This document shows positions 29,765-37,975 of a stretch of 38,999 nt of DNA, piece after piece. The first letter of the stretch is position 1. Every line of letters starts with the position of its first letter. Origin of the DNA: an uncultured Armatimonadota bacterium (GTDB lineage: Bacteria; Armatimonadota; Fimbriimonadia; Fimbriimonadales; Fimbriimonadaceae). Location: assembly GCA_903904815.1 (NCBI GenBank), contig CAIVDU010000026.1:1-38999 (forward strand). Direction: 5' to 3'. A program made the translations under genes and the position numbers. The notes beneath the pieces are model-generated. The model did not search any database. It saw nothing but the letters and a program-made list of their open reading frames with translations, and was not told the DNA's origin.

Positions 29765-30840
29765 GACAGTGGAAATCGGGCAACTTTGACCGTCAGTTGG
29801 TATCGAGCGCCATGCACCCGTTCCTGCCGGCTCACGCGGCGGAATCGCTGCTGTCGGTCAACCTAGAGCATCTGTGGGCTCGTGGAAAGCGATTGATTCT
29901 TCTTGACGTGGATAACACGATCGTCAAGTGGAAGTCGGAGGAGTTCGAAGCGCCTATCCTTGAGTGGGTTAATCGCGCCAAGCAGCTTGGGTTTGACGTC
30001 TGCATTATCTCCAACACGAACCATTTGGAGCGGCTGGAACGGATTGTCAAGTTCCTCGGGGTCGAAACGGTGCGGGGAAGGTTCAAGCCGAGTCGAGCGA
30101 TGTTTCGGTTAGCCTGCATCAAGTACGGACACAGTGCCGCAGAAGCGATCATGATCGGGGATCAGATCATGACCGACGTGCTGGGGGCGAACCGGGCGGG
30201 AATCGACGCAATTTGGGTCCGGCGCATGGAGGGCGAGGAGTTCGGTGGAACGAAGATCAATCGGATGATCGAACGCGCGCTGACGGGTGGGATCTATCGG
30301 GCACTGGTCATTCCGGAAGACCACGGGCCCGCCGATCCGACTCACCCTTTGCCCAGCGACCAGCCACTTGTGAAGCAGCTGGTTCGTTTTGCGGTGGTGG
30401 GCGGCAGTGCTTTCGTCATTGACACGACCCTCAAGCACATCGTTTTGCGGTTGATCCACGTGAACGGGGTTCCGCTCGGCACGATCGTGGGAGAGGCGGT
30501 GATCCGCGACTTTCCAAGGATCTTTGGACACGCACTGCCGGAAGCGGCCGCTTTTCCGTTCCTTGGAGGGCCGGTTTCGTTCCTGATGATCTTTTACACC
30601 TACATGCTTAACCGCTTGTGGACGTTTGAGGCGGTCGGAAAATCGGACAAGCGGACTCAGTTGCGGCGGTTCTTCACGGTGGCCCTCATCGGCATCGCCA
30701 TTCAAAACGTGATCGCGAGCCTGATTCTGGGCGTGATGCCGGGCAAGCTTCTCGTCGCTCAGGTTCTTTCCACCGTGTTCCAAGCCGCGTGGAACTTCAT
30801 CGGGCAACGGCTGTACGCGTTTCAGGATCGGCGGGCGTGA
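29761..30840 (+). CDS. Fusion of YqeG-type HAD phosphatase and GtrA-like membrane protein
   Basis: 359 residues. The N-terminal HAD domain (about 25-180) has ILLDVDNTIVKW (Asp49, Asp51), IISNTNH, FKPSRAMF (Lys108) and MIGDQIMTDVLGAN, which match the YqeG/GEP4 family of phosphatidylglycerophosphate phosphatases. A Pro-rich linker (184-200) leads to a GtrA-like domain (about 203-355) with four transmembrane helices: VRFAVVGGSAFVID, FLMIFYTYMLNRLWTFE, VALIGIAIQNVIASLIL and AAWNFIGQRLYAFQ. GtrA proteins move or modify polyprenyl-linked sugars. YqeG proteins are usually about 170 residues and stand alone, so the fusion is unusual. It lies within the operon, with 4-bp overlaps on both sides. Confidence 0.85.
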   Translation: MRQWKSGNFDRQLVSSAMHPFLPAHAAESLLSVNLEHLWARGKRLILLDVDNTIVKWKSEEFEAPILEWVNRAKQLGFDVCIISNTNHLERLERIVKFLGVETVRGRFKPSRAMFRLACIKYGHSAAEAIMIGDQIMTDVLGANRAGIDAIWVRRMEGEEFGGTKINRMIERALTGGIYRALVIPEDHGPADPTHPLPSDQPLVKQLVRFAVVGGSAFVIDTTLKHIVLRLIHVNGVPLGTIVGEAVIRDFPRIFGHALPEAAAFPFLGGPVSFLMIFYTYMLNRLWTFEAVGKSDKRTQLRRFFTVALIGIAIQNVIASLILGVMPGKLLVAQVLSTVFQAAWNFIGQRLYAFQDRRA

Positions 30841-31637
30841 ACGTCGTGTATCCGTGGCGCGAGGCGCCTGAAGCTGACTTCGCCGTGATAGGCGATCCGG
30901 TAAAGCATTCTCTTTCGCCAGCGATGCATTCGGCCGCCTACCGTGCCTTGGGATTGGATCTTCGGTATGTGGCGATCCATGTCGCCCCGGGGGAAGTGGC
31001 GGAGGCTCTTAGCCACTTGTCTAGTCTCGGTTACAGGGGCATTAACGTCACGGTTCCGCACAAGGAAGAGGCGCTGAGTTGGGCCACCCGGCCGGAGCCG
31101 TTCGCAATTCGGGCACGGGCGGCGAACACTTTGCGCCTAGAAGACGGCAGCGCGATCAACACGGATGCGCCTGGCTTCTTGGACACTCTTGAAGGAAGAG
31201 TTCAACCCGGAGCTGCGGTGTTGATGATTGGCGCCGGAGGTTCGGCACGGGCCCTCGCGATTGCGCTCGTCGAGGCGGGTTACCGCGTGCGCATTCAGAA
31301 TCGAACGCCAGAGAAGGCGATCGAGATCGCGGAGATTTCGGGGGCGATTGCGGTCGACTCGCTGGATCCCGTCGGAGTCGAGTTGATTCTCAATACGACT
31401 AGCGCTTCCCTTCACGGCTTTGAACTGCCAATTCCTTGGAAACGGGCGGAACCTAATGCCCTCGCTTACGATCTGGCCTACGCGCCTGAAATGACGACGT
31501 TTATGACTGCGGCAGCTCGGCACGGTTTGCCGGTCACGGATGGTCGCGATCTGTTGGTTGCGCAGGGCGCACGGTCGATGGAGTGGTGGCTGGGCGTCGA
31601 GGCGCCCCGCGCGGCGATGCGAGAGGCGCTCGGATGA
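30837..31637 (+). CDS. aroE: Shikimate dehydrogenase
   Basis: 266 residues from the GTG at 30837, which overlaps the previous stop by 4 bp (GTGA). The catalytic Lys76 (INVTVPHKE), Asp110 (INTDAPGF), the substrate loop DPVKHSLSPAMHS (20-32) and the NADP-binding GAGGSARA (132-139) are present, with ILNTTSASLHG and DGRDLLVAQGA near the end. It reduces 3-dehydroshikimate to shikimate with NADPH in aromatic amino-acid synthesis. A longer frame back to 30789 would read into the fusion gene and is not supported. Confidence 0.92.
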   Translation: MNVVYPWREAPEADFAVIGDPVKHSLSPAMHSAAYRALGLDLRYVAIHVAPGEVAEALSHLSSLGYRGINVTVPHKEEALSWATRPEPFAIRARAANTLRLEDGSAINTDAPGFLDTLEGRVQPGAAVLMIGAGGSARALAIALVEAGYRVRIQNRTPEKAIEIAEISGAIAVDSLDPVGVELILNTTSASLHGFELPIPWKRAEPNALAYDLAYAPEMTTFMTAAARHGLPVTDGRDLLVAQGARSMEWWLGVEAPRAAMREALG

Positions 31638-32551
31638 GAATCCTGGAGCCAACCATCGAGAATGTGACTCTGGCCGCTGAGGCGATTCGTAGCGGCGACT
31701 TAGTGGGAATGCCGACGGAAACCGTCTATGGGGTCGCGGCTGATGCGACGAATCGGGCGGCGGTGTTGCGTACCTTCGAAGCGAAGGGACGACCGGCGGA
31801 CAATCCGTTGATTGTGCACGTGGCGCACCTTCAGCAGCTTGATGGCCTAGTCATGGAGTTCCCTGACCGGGCTCAGCGTCTCGCCGAGCGGTTTTGGCCG
31901 GGGCCCTTGACGTTGATTCTCCCGAAACGAACCGAGGTTTCGGATGAGGTGACCGGTGGGCTTGGGACCATCGCAGTTCGGATTCCCAATCATCCGGTGG
32001 CTTTGAGGCTGATCGACTTTTCTGGTGTGCCTATCTCCGCGCCGAGCGCGAACCTTTTTATGGGACTCTCACCCACACGGGCCGAACATGTGGACCCTGC
32101 CTTAGGGGATCGATTAGCGATGGTCCTAGATGGGGGACCTTGCGAGATTGGGTTGGAATCGACGGTGGTGGACCTTTCGGGGGAGCAACCACGTTTGCTT
32201 CGACCGGGCGGCATTTCGAGGGCGGAGGTTGAGGAAGTGCTGGGCGTGTCGCTGGGCGCTCCTGTCCAAGGGGAGAGGAAATCGCCGGGACTCTATCTAC
32301 GGCACTACGCTCCCAAATCGCCAGTGAGAATCGTGGACCAGTTGGGTTCGCAGGAACCGGGGATTGCGTTCGAATCGGCGGGAGACCACCAAATTGCGCT
32401 TTCGAGAAGTCCCCGGGAATACGGCGTTTCGCTCTACGCGGCCCTGCATCGGCTGGATGCGGAAGGATATTCGGAAATTGTGATCGAGGCGCCGCCTCGA
32501 GACGCAGGATGGGAGGCGGTCTGGGACCGCCTCCGACGGGTCGTTGGCTAA
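31634..32551 (+). CDS. tsaC: L-threonylcarbamoyladenylate synthase (Sua5/TsaC type)
   Basis: 305 residues. The YrdC domain (about 1-195) has [51 protein letters not shown] and [11 protein letters not shown] Sua5-like extension follows after [15 protein letters not shown] (about 212-226), the linker motif that covers the active site, so it is the long Sua5 type rather than the short TsaC. It makes threonylcarbamoyl-AMP for the t6A37 modification of tRNA. ATG 31634 overlaps the aroE stop. The last gene of the operon; its stop overlaps that of the convergent chemoreceptor gene by 4 bp. Confidence 0.9.
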   Translation: MRILEPTIENVTLAAEAIRSGDLVGMPTETVYGVAADATNRAAVLRTFEAKGRPADNPLIVHVAHLQQLDGLVMEFPDRAQRLAERFWPGPLTLILPKRTEVSDEVTGGLGTIAVRIPNHPVALRLIDFSGVPISAPSANLFMGLSPTRAEHVDPALGDRLAMVLDGGPCEIGLESTVVDLSGEQPRLLRPGGISRAEVEEVLGVSLGAPVQGERKSPGLYLRHYAPKSPVRIVDQLGSQEPGIAFESAGDHQIALSRSPREYGVSLYAALHRLDAEGYSEIVIEAPPRDAGWEAVWDRLRRVVG

Positions 32552-34488
32552 GCGGCGATTCGAAGCTTCGGCGACTTCTCGCTTGCCTTGAATTGCTGCA
32601 CGATATGATCTAGCTCTGCGCTCATGGTGCTGAGGCTCTGAGCGGCTGAGCTGACTTCGGAAATTCCGGCCATCAGTTCCTCGGCGCCAGCCGCCGACTC
32701 CTGACTGATCGCGGCGACGTTCGAGATCGAGGTGGCCACCCGATCGACGCTTTCGGCCATCTCCTTAGTGGATTCGAGGTTTTGGTGAGACATCGAGGCA
32801 ACTTCCGACATCCGGTTTGCGGCTCGCTGGGTTTTCCTGGCCACCGACTCGGCTCGCTCGGCGACCTGCCGGGATGCCTCTAGGATTTCGGTGAGCGCCT
32901 GACCGGCGGCGTTGCTCCTCTCCGCGCCCTCGCCCACCTCAGCGGTCACGGCTTCGATGGCGGCGACGGTGTCCTGGACGGTGGCGGTGACTCCGGTGAT
33001 AAGGGTCGAAATCTCTTGGGTAGCCCTCGAGGCCTGCTCAGCGAGCTTTCTCACCTCTTCGGCGACGACCGCGAAACCTCGTCCATGCTCCCCGGCTCGG
33101 GCCGCTTCGATGGCGGCGTTGAGAGCGAGTAGATTCGTCTGTTCGGCGATCGTTGTGATGCTTTGCACGATGTGGCCGATTTGACGACCTTTTTCATCGA
33201 GATCCTTGACCTTGAGCGCAGAGAATCCCACTCGCTCTTTGACTCGGACCATGGAGGCTCCGGCGAGTTGGACGGCTTCGTTCCCTTCGTGGGCGGAGGC
33301 GGTCATTTCTTGGGCGGCGGCGGCCACGCTTTCGATGCCCTCTTTCGCGTTTTCCAATTCGGCGGACGCGCCACTGACCGAGGCTTCTTGGGCTTCGGTG
33401 CTGTACATGATCGTGCTGACCTGGGCGCTGAACTCTTCCATGGTGGCGGCAGAATCGGCGGCGGTTCGGGCGAGCTTCTCGCTTCCGGTTGCGATCTCGG
33501 TTGCCGCGCTGCCCGTGTGCTCGGCAAAAGCGGCCAAGGTTTGGCTGGTTTTGGCGACGTCTTTCGCGTTTCCAGACACGGAACGAATCGTGGACGAGAG
33601 TGAATCCTTGGCCGAATTGTAGGATGCGATGGAGGTTTGGATTGACTCCATGAGCCCGTTCAAGGTGTCGGCCATCCGGCCTATTTCGTCCTTAGAAGGA
33701 TTGGGGATCGGCTTGGAACTCACTTGAGCGGTGAACGTCAGATCCCCGGCGGCCATTGCCTGTAGGCCTTCGGTGAGATCCTTGACACAGAAGTTCTTGA
33801 GACTGAGCATCCGCTCCGAAACCGCGCCGAGGGGCCTGGAGATCATCCGAGTGGTGATTCGGCCAAAGATCGCTCCGATCGCGACGGCAAAGAAAGTCAT
33901 GACAACGATCGAGGTCAGGAGGGCGCCAGAAGCGCTGTCGGCCTGGGTTGCAGTTTTCTTCCCGTACTTGAGATTCCAGTCGTTGAGCTTCTTGAGCGCG
34001 GGGGAGAACTCTTCGCGGTAGATTTTGACCGTGTTCGTTTCCATAAGGGCGAAGCCCTGGACCGCGTCTGCCTTGAGCAACTTCGGTTCTAGTTCAGACC
34101 AGACCGCTCGATAGCGCTTCCAAGACGCATCTACATCGGCGGTGAGTTCCTTGTCCTGAGGATCGGTAACGGTTTCGGAGTACTTTTTGAGCGCGGCATC
34201 CGCCAAATCGGCGGCATCGTCCGCCATTTTTGTGAGGGCAACCGCGCCCGCATCCGAGCTACCTGCTGCGCGGTATTGCATCGTTCGCGCTTGAGAGGTG
34301 TTGTAGAGAAAGTCGGAGAGAAGAACCTCTCGCGCCAGACCTCGATCAGCGAGGTCATGGATGTTCGATCTCAACCCGAGGACTCCGCTCGCGGCACTCC
34401 ACGCGACGCCAATGGTGAGCAGGAGGGTTAACCCGAACCCTACTCCCAGTTTTGACGCCAACGAAATATTCTCAAACCATCTTCTCAT
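32548..34488 (-). CDS. Methyl-accepting chemotaxis protein
   Basis: 646 residues. TM1 (about 13-35), a periplasmic four-helix-bundle (4HB_MCP) ligand domain (about 36-188), TM2 (189-209), HAMP (about 210-265), and a long cytoplasmic signalling domain (about 300-640) with the invariant tip [19 protein letters not shown]([18 protein letters not shown]). It controls CheA in response to a ligand. No CheR-binding pentapeptide is at the C-terminus (RIAA). ATG 34488 is chosen because GGAGGGAAT precedes it; a TTG 15 bp upstream would place the ribosome site inside the frame. It is the only chemotaxis gene here, so partners are elsewhere. Confidence 0.9.
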   Translation of the reverse strand: MRRWFENISLASKLGVGFGLTLLLTIGVAWSAASGVLGLRSNIHDLADRGLAREVLLSDFLYNTSQARTMQYRAAGSSDAGAVALTKMADDAADLADAALKKYSETVTDPQDKELTADVDASWKRYRAVWSELEPKLLKADAVQGFALMETNTVKIYREEFSPALKKLNDWNLKYGKKTATQADSASGALLTSIVVMTFFAVAIGAIFGRITTRMISRPLGAVSERMLSLKNFCVKDLTEGLQAMAAGDLTFTAQVSSKPIPNPSKDEIGRMADTLNGLMESIQTSIASYNSAKDSLSSTIRSVSGNAKDVAKTSQTLAAFAEHTGSAATEIATGSEKLARTAADSAATMEEFSAQVSTIMYSTEAQEASVSGASAELENAKEGIESVAAAAQEMTASAHEGNEAVQLAGASMVRVKERVGFSALKVKDLDEKGRQIGHIVQSITTIAEQTNLLALNAAIEAARAGEHGRGFAVVAEEVRKLAEQASRATQEISTLITGVTATVQDTVAAIEAVTAEVGEGAERSNAAGQALTEILEASRQVAERAESVARKTQRAANRMSEVASMSHQNLESTKEMAESVDRVATSISNVAAISQESAAGAEELMAGISEVSSAAQSLSTMSAELDHIVQQFKASEKSPKLRIAA

Positions 34489-34551
34489 TCCGATTCCCTC
34501 CAATCGCCGCTCTCCAAGTAGTTAAGTCGGTAGGGTGGAGCTAAACGGAAC

Positions 34552-34579
34552 AATATAGAATTGTCATAAGAACGGCAAA
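34552..34579 (-). promoter_or_regulatory. Promoter of the chemoreceptor gene
   Basis: Minus-strand TTTGCC and TATATT are 16 bp apart; the -10 ends 63 nt before ATG 34488. Confidence 0.4.
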
Positions 34580-34779
34580 AACATCCGTCTTGGATTGGGG
34601 GACATGCAAAGTGATTCGGTTTCGACCATGGGCCGGTCTCGGAGAGTTTCGTGACGTTTTTTGTCTACCTCATTGAACCCAGAAACACATTCAAGGCGGA
34701 CATCGACTCGAGAGTCTTGGCGGTCCGAAAATTCGTTACAGCTTCGCCTTAAGTTCCAATCTTTGATGCGGTTTTAATC

Positions 34780-34985
34780 GCAAATGCAGACACAGAATTT
34801 GTATTGCATTTACGCCATATGCATATCTTGGTATATATAAATGTCCACTCTGCACCATTAAGGCATCATATTGCACTGTAAAGGTTTATTTCTCTATTAT
34901 TATGATATGATTTAATTATTAATTACCGAAATGAAAAGAACTATTTTAGCATGCAATATACTTATTGTTATATTTCACGCATGTT
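34780..34985. other. AT-rich intergenic island
   Basis: About 200 bp of strikingly AT-rich DNA (for example TATATATAAATG, TATTATTATGATATGATTTA) in an otherwise GC-rich window. It lies between the chemoreceptor and the PAS hybrid kinase genes. The neighbouring 34580-34780 shows only a small GACTC-GA-GAGTC inverted repeat (34704-34715). Confidence 0.7.
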
Positions 34986-35020
34986 GTCAGGAACTACTCT
35001 CGGCACACGAGTATGGGTAA
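34931..35020 (+). CDS. 29-codon ORF with signal-peptide-like sequence
   Basis: ATG 34931 to TAA 35020 encodes a peptide starting MKRTILACNILIVIFHACCQ: two basic residues, a hydrophobic core and a cysteine pair, like a membrane or lipoprotein-type signal. No Shine-Dalgarno; an AT-rich stretch precedes it. It ends 99 bp before the PAS kinase start. It may be chance in AT-rich DNA. Confidence 0.25.
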   Translation: MKRTILACNILIVIFHACCQELLSAHEYG

Positions 35021-35090
35021 ACCTAGCGCAGAGGGCCCTATGGTTAACCGGTTACCGCAGAATCAAAGACTGAAGAGCAGGGTTTTGCTC
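35016..35090 (+). promoter_or_regulatory. Structured leader of the PAS hybrid kinase gene
   Basis: GGTAAACC (35016-35023) can pair with GGTTACC (35050-35056) across GGGCCC and GGTTAACC symmetries, and GAGCA (35075-35079) pairs with TGCTC (35086-35090). The gene has a Shine-Dalgarno (GGGAG, 35108-35112), so a leader transcript exists in this region. No known riboswitch class fits. Confidence 0.3.
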
Positions 35091-35119
35091 CCTAAATCCG
35101 CTGGAATGGGAGAAAGCGA

Positions 35120-37957
35120 ATGAATGCGGACCGCGGACTCGAACCGACGGCAACGGTCGAACCTAGCGATTCTGGAGAGATCCTGCGCTTTGCACTTGAT
35201 TGCGTGAGTGAAGCGGTCTACTTGGTTGGCGCCGACGCTCAGTTCGCCTTCGTTAACGCGAACGCCTGTACTGAGTTAGGTTATGACCGCGATGAGCTGC
35301 TCCGCATGACGGTGGCCGACATCAATCCGGACATCCCGGGCGAGCGTCAAACCGAGATATTGGCGCAGATCCACCAAGCTGGCCACTCGGTGATTTTGTC
35401 CTCACATAGACGGAAAGACGGAACCGTATTCCCGGTTGAGGTCAGCGTACAGCCTTGCACCTTCAACGGCGTCGAGTACAAGCTAGCCTTGGCTCAAGAT
35501 ATCACGTCGAGAATACAGGTGGAGGAAGAGCTCGCCGAAGCAATTCAACGCGAGGCGAGGATCCTGAGGTCAGTCACGGACCTCATCTTGACTTACGATC
35601 GTGACTGGCGGTTTACCTACCTCAACGACAGTGCTCAGGCCAGCCTGGGCAGGTCTCGGGAGGAATTGCTGGGCCATTGCATGTGGGAGCTATACCCACG
35701 AATGCTTGATCACGAAGGCTTCCGCCGGCTCAAGGATTTGGGAGACCGAGGGGTCACGGGGGAATACGAAGCCTATAATGTCCATACCGATCACTGGATC
35801 GAGGGCACCGTGTATCCATCTGCCGATGGGCTCACCGTGTACTGCCGCAATGTGACCCAGCGCAAAGTGGCGCAGCAGGGCTGCGACTACAAAAACCGCC
35901 TGCTGCGGATCATTGGCGCCTCGGGGCAGGCACTTTTCCGAAACTCCGACGAAATCGAGTTACTCTCGGAGATCAGCCGAATCCTGGTTGAGGTAGGGCG
36001 GTACCCGATGGCTTGGATCGGCTTTGCGGAGACGGACGAATGTAAATCGATCCGGGCAGCCGCGATGGCGGGAGAACACGAGGGGTACGTGGACACCCTT
36101 GACCTCACTTGGGAAGCGCGGGGAGTTGGATTTGGTCCGGCTGGAACGACGATTCGGAGCGGCTTGCCAGTTGTTCAGCGAGGACTGGAGAGCGCGGAAG
36201 GGGTGCCGTTCGAGGCGGTACGGCGAGGCTACCGGTGCATCGCTGCACTGCCGCTCCACAATCTGACCGACACTATCGGCGCGATGTTGGTCTACTCTCG
36301 AGATCCAGCAGCCTTCGATGAAGAGGAGATCGACCTACTTGCGGAACTGGCGAGCGATGTCAGCCGTGCGGTCTTCGCCATCCGCCTCCGCGAACTGAAG
36401 AATAAAGCAGAAGAAGAGGCGCGCCTCGCCAACCATCAGCGAATCGATACGCTCGAAAGCATCACCGATATGTTCGTTGCCTTTGATCGCGAGGGGAGGT
36501 TCACGTACGTGAACGAAAGAGCAGCAGAGAGCAGAGGTTGGCCAAGGGACGAGATGGTCGGCAAGCTGTTCGGCGAGGTGTACCCCGAACTCGTAGGCTC
36601 GAATGCCAACGTGGAGACACTCCGGGCGATGATGGAAGGACGGCCCACCCACTTCGAATTCCAAAACCCATTATCCGAGAGATGGTACGAGACCGATGCC
36701 TATCCGGCCAAGGATGGGGTGACAGTCTACACGCGGGAAATCTCGGACCGCAAAAGGGCGGCGGCAGAGCGGGAAGCTCTCGAAGTCCAATTGCGAGAAG
36801 CCCAGAAGATCGAAGCGATCGGCACGCTTGCCGGAGGCATCGCGCACGACTTTAACAACATCCTTGGGACTATTCTGGGCAATGTTCAGTTGGCCATTGA
36901 AGACTGCCAGGGGAACTCATTGGCCCTTGAGAGTCTGGAAGAGATCCGCTCGGCGTCCGTGCGCGCTCGGGACCTAACACGTCAGATCCTCTACTTCGGT
37001 CGTCGTCAGCCCCATGAAAAGAAGACGGTCGCGCTGGGGCCGGTTGTGGAGAATGCGGCGAACCTCTTGCGGTCCACTCTTCCTGCTCGCGTACATGTCG
37101 TAGCGAGCGTTTCCTGCCCGAAGATCTCCGTTCTGGGAGATCCCACCCAACTGCTGCAGATCCTAGTGAATCTCGGCACAAACGCAGCCCACGCAATCGG
37201 CGACCGATCCGGACATATCCACATGGATGTCGACTCGCTCAAGGTTTGTGAATCCACCCCGGTCGGGATCTGCGACCTAGGACCGGGCGATTATGCTCGC
37301 ATCTCAGTTCGCGATAACGGCCAAGGCATGGACGACGACACCATCAGCCATGTCTTCGAGCCGTTCTTCACCACGAAAGGAGTGGGGGAAGGCACCGGCC
37401 TTGGGCTATCCGTGGTCCACGGTATCGTCAAGTCGCACGGGGGCCAGGTTGCCGTCCACAGCACTCTTGGTCAGGGGGCTACGTTCGAGGTCTATCTGCC
37501 TCTGATCGCGCCAGACGAACTGCTGGGGGACTCGCATCCTACGCGTCCCGAAACAGAAAGTGGGAACGGCGTGCATTTGCTGTGCGTTGACGACGACGAG
37601 CAGTTGATTGGGCTCCTGAGCCGGATGCTCAGCCGCCACGGATATCGAGTCACTTGCTTCCTGGACACGGCTAGCGCCCTTGAGGCGTTGCGAGCGGACG
37701 CAAGTCAATTTGATGTGGTACTAACCGACCTAAACATGCCGGGTCACTCGGGCCTTGAGTTGTCGGCCGAGATTCACCGACTGCTTCCGGACATGCCGGT
37801 CGGAATCGCCTCTGGGATCATCACGGACGAGATCCGGTCGAGAGCCCAAGCTGCGGGAGTCGCCGAACTGATCCAAAAGCCCATTGCGATGCAAGAGTAT
37901 TTAGAGGTGATCAAAAGGCTGCTGGCGAGTCGGCAGACGAATGCAGCACGTCGTTAA
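35120..37957 (+). CDS. Soluble PAS-PAS-GAF-PAS hybrid histidine kinase with receiver
   Basis: 945 residues with no transmembrane helices, so cytoplasmic. PAS1 (about 18-132, ending ALAQDITSRIQVEEE), PAS2 (about 143-250), GAF (about 275-420, with PMAWIGFAETDE and RCIAALPL), PAS3 (about 440-548, ending YTREISDRKRAA), HisKA with His576 in GTLAGGIAHDFNNILGTI, HATPase_c (about 675-795; NLGTNAAHAIG, DNGQGMDDD, GTGLGLSVVHGI), and REC with Asp870 in FDVVLTDLNMPGHSG and Lys in LIQKPIAM. GGGAG 7 nt before ATG supports the start. PAS and GAF domains point to sensing of internal redox, gas or small-ligand cues. No response regulator gene is adjacent. It converges on nagA, 18 bp away. Confidence 0.9.
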   Translation: MNADRGLEPTATVEPSDSGEILRFALDCVSEAVYLVGADAQFAFVNANACTELGYDRDELLRMTVADINPDIPGERQTEILAQIHQAGHSVILSSHRRKDGTVFPVEVSVQPCTFNGVEYKLALAQDITSRIQVEEELAEAIQREARILRSVTDLILTYDRDWRFTYLNDSAQASLGRSREELLGHCMWELYPRMLDHEGFRRLKDLGDRGVTGEYEAYNVHTDHWIEGTVYPSADGLTVYCRNVTQRKVAQQGCDYKNRLLRIIGASGQALFRNSDEIELLSEISRILVEVGRYPMAWIGFAETDECKSIRAAAMAGEHEGYVDTLDLTWEARGVGFGPAGTTIRSGLPVVQRGLESAEGVPFEAVRRGYRCIAALPLHNLTDTIGAMLVYSRDPAAFDEEEIDLLAELASDVSRAVFAIRLRELKNKAEEEARLANHQRIDTLESITDMFVAFDREGRFTYVNERAAESRGWPRDEMVGKLFGEVYPELVGSNANVETLRAMMEGRPTHFEFQNPLSERWYETDAYPAKDGVTVYTREISDRKRAAAEREALEVQLREAQKIEAIGTLAGGIAHDFNNILGTILGNVQLAIEDCQGNSLALESLEEIRSASVRARDLTRQILYFGRRQPHEKKTVALGPVVENAANLLRSTLPARVHVVASVSCPKISVLGDPTQLLQILVNLGTNAAHAIGDRSGHIHMDVDSLKVCESTPVGICDLGPGDYARISVRDNGQGMDDDTISHVFEPFFTTKGVGEGTGLGLSVVHGIVKSHGGQVAVHSTLGQGATFEVYLPLIAPDELLGDSHPTRPETESGNGVHLLCVDDDEQLIGLLSRMLSRHGYRVTCFLDTASALEALRADASQFDVVLTDLNMPGHSGLELSAEIHRLLPDMPVGIASGIITDEIRSRAQAAGVAELIQKPIAMQEYLEVIKRLLASRQTNAARR

Positions 37958-37975
37958 CCGCGGTGGACTTGCTAT

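Noticed and set aside
34780-34985. Replication origin in the AT-rich island
   Set aside because: No DnaA boxes (TTATCCACA-like) were seen and no dnaA, dnaN or parAB gene is near.
35016-35056. Cyclic-di-GMP (GEMM) riboswitch before the PAS kinase
   Set aside because: GGTAAACC and CCGGTTACC resemble the closing stem, but only about 26 nt separate them, and the GNRA hairpin and GACGCAAAG core are missing.
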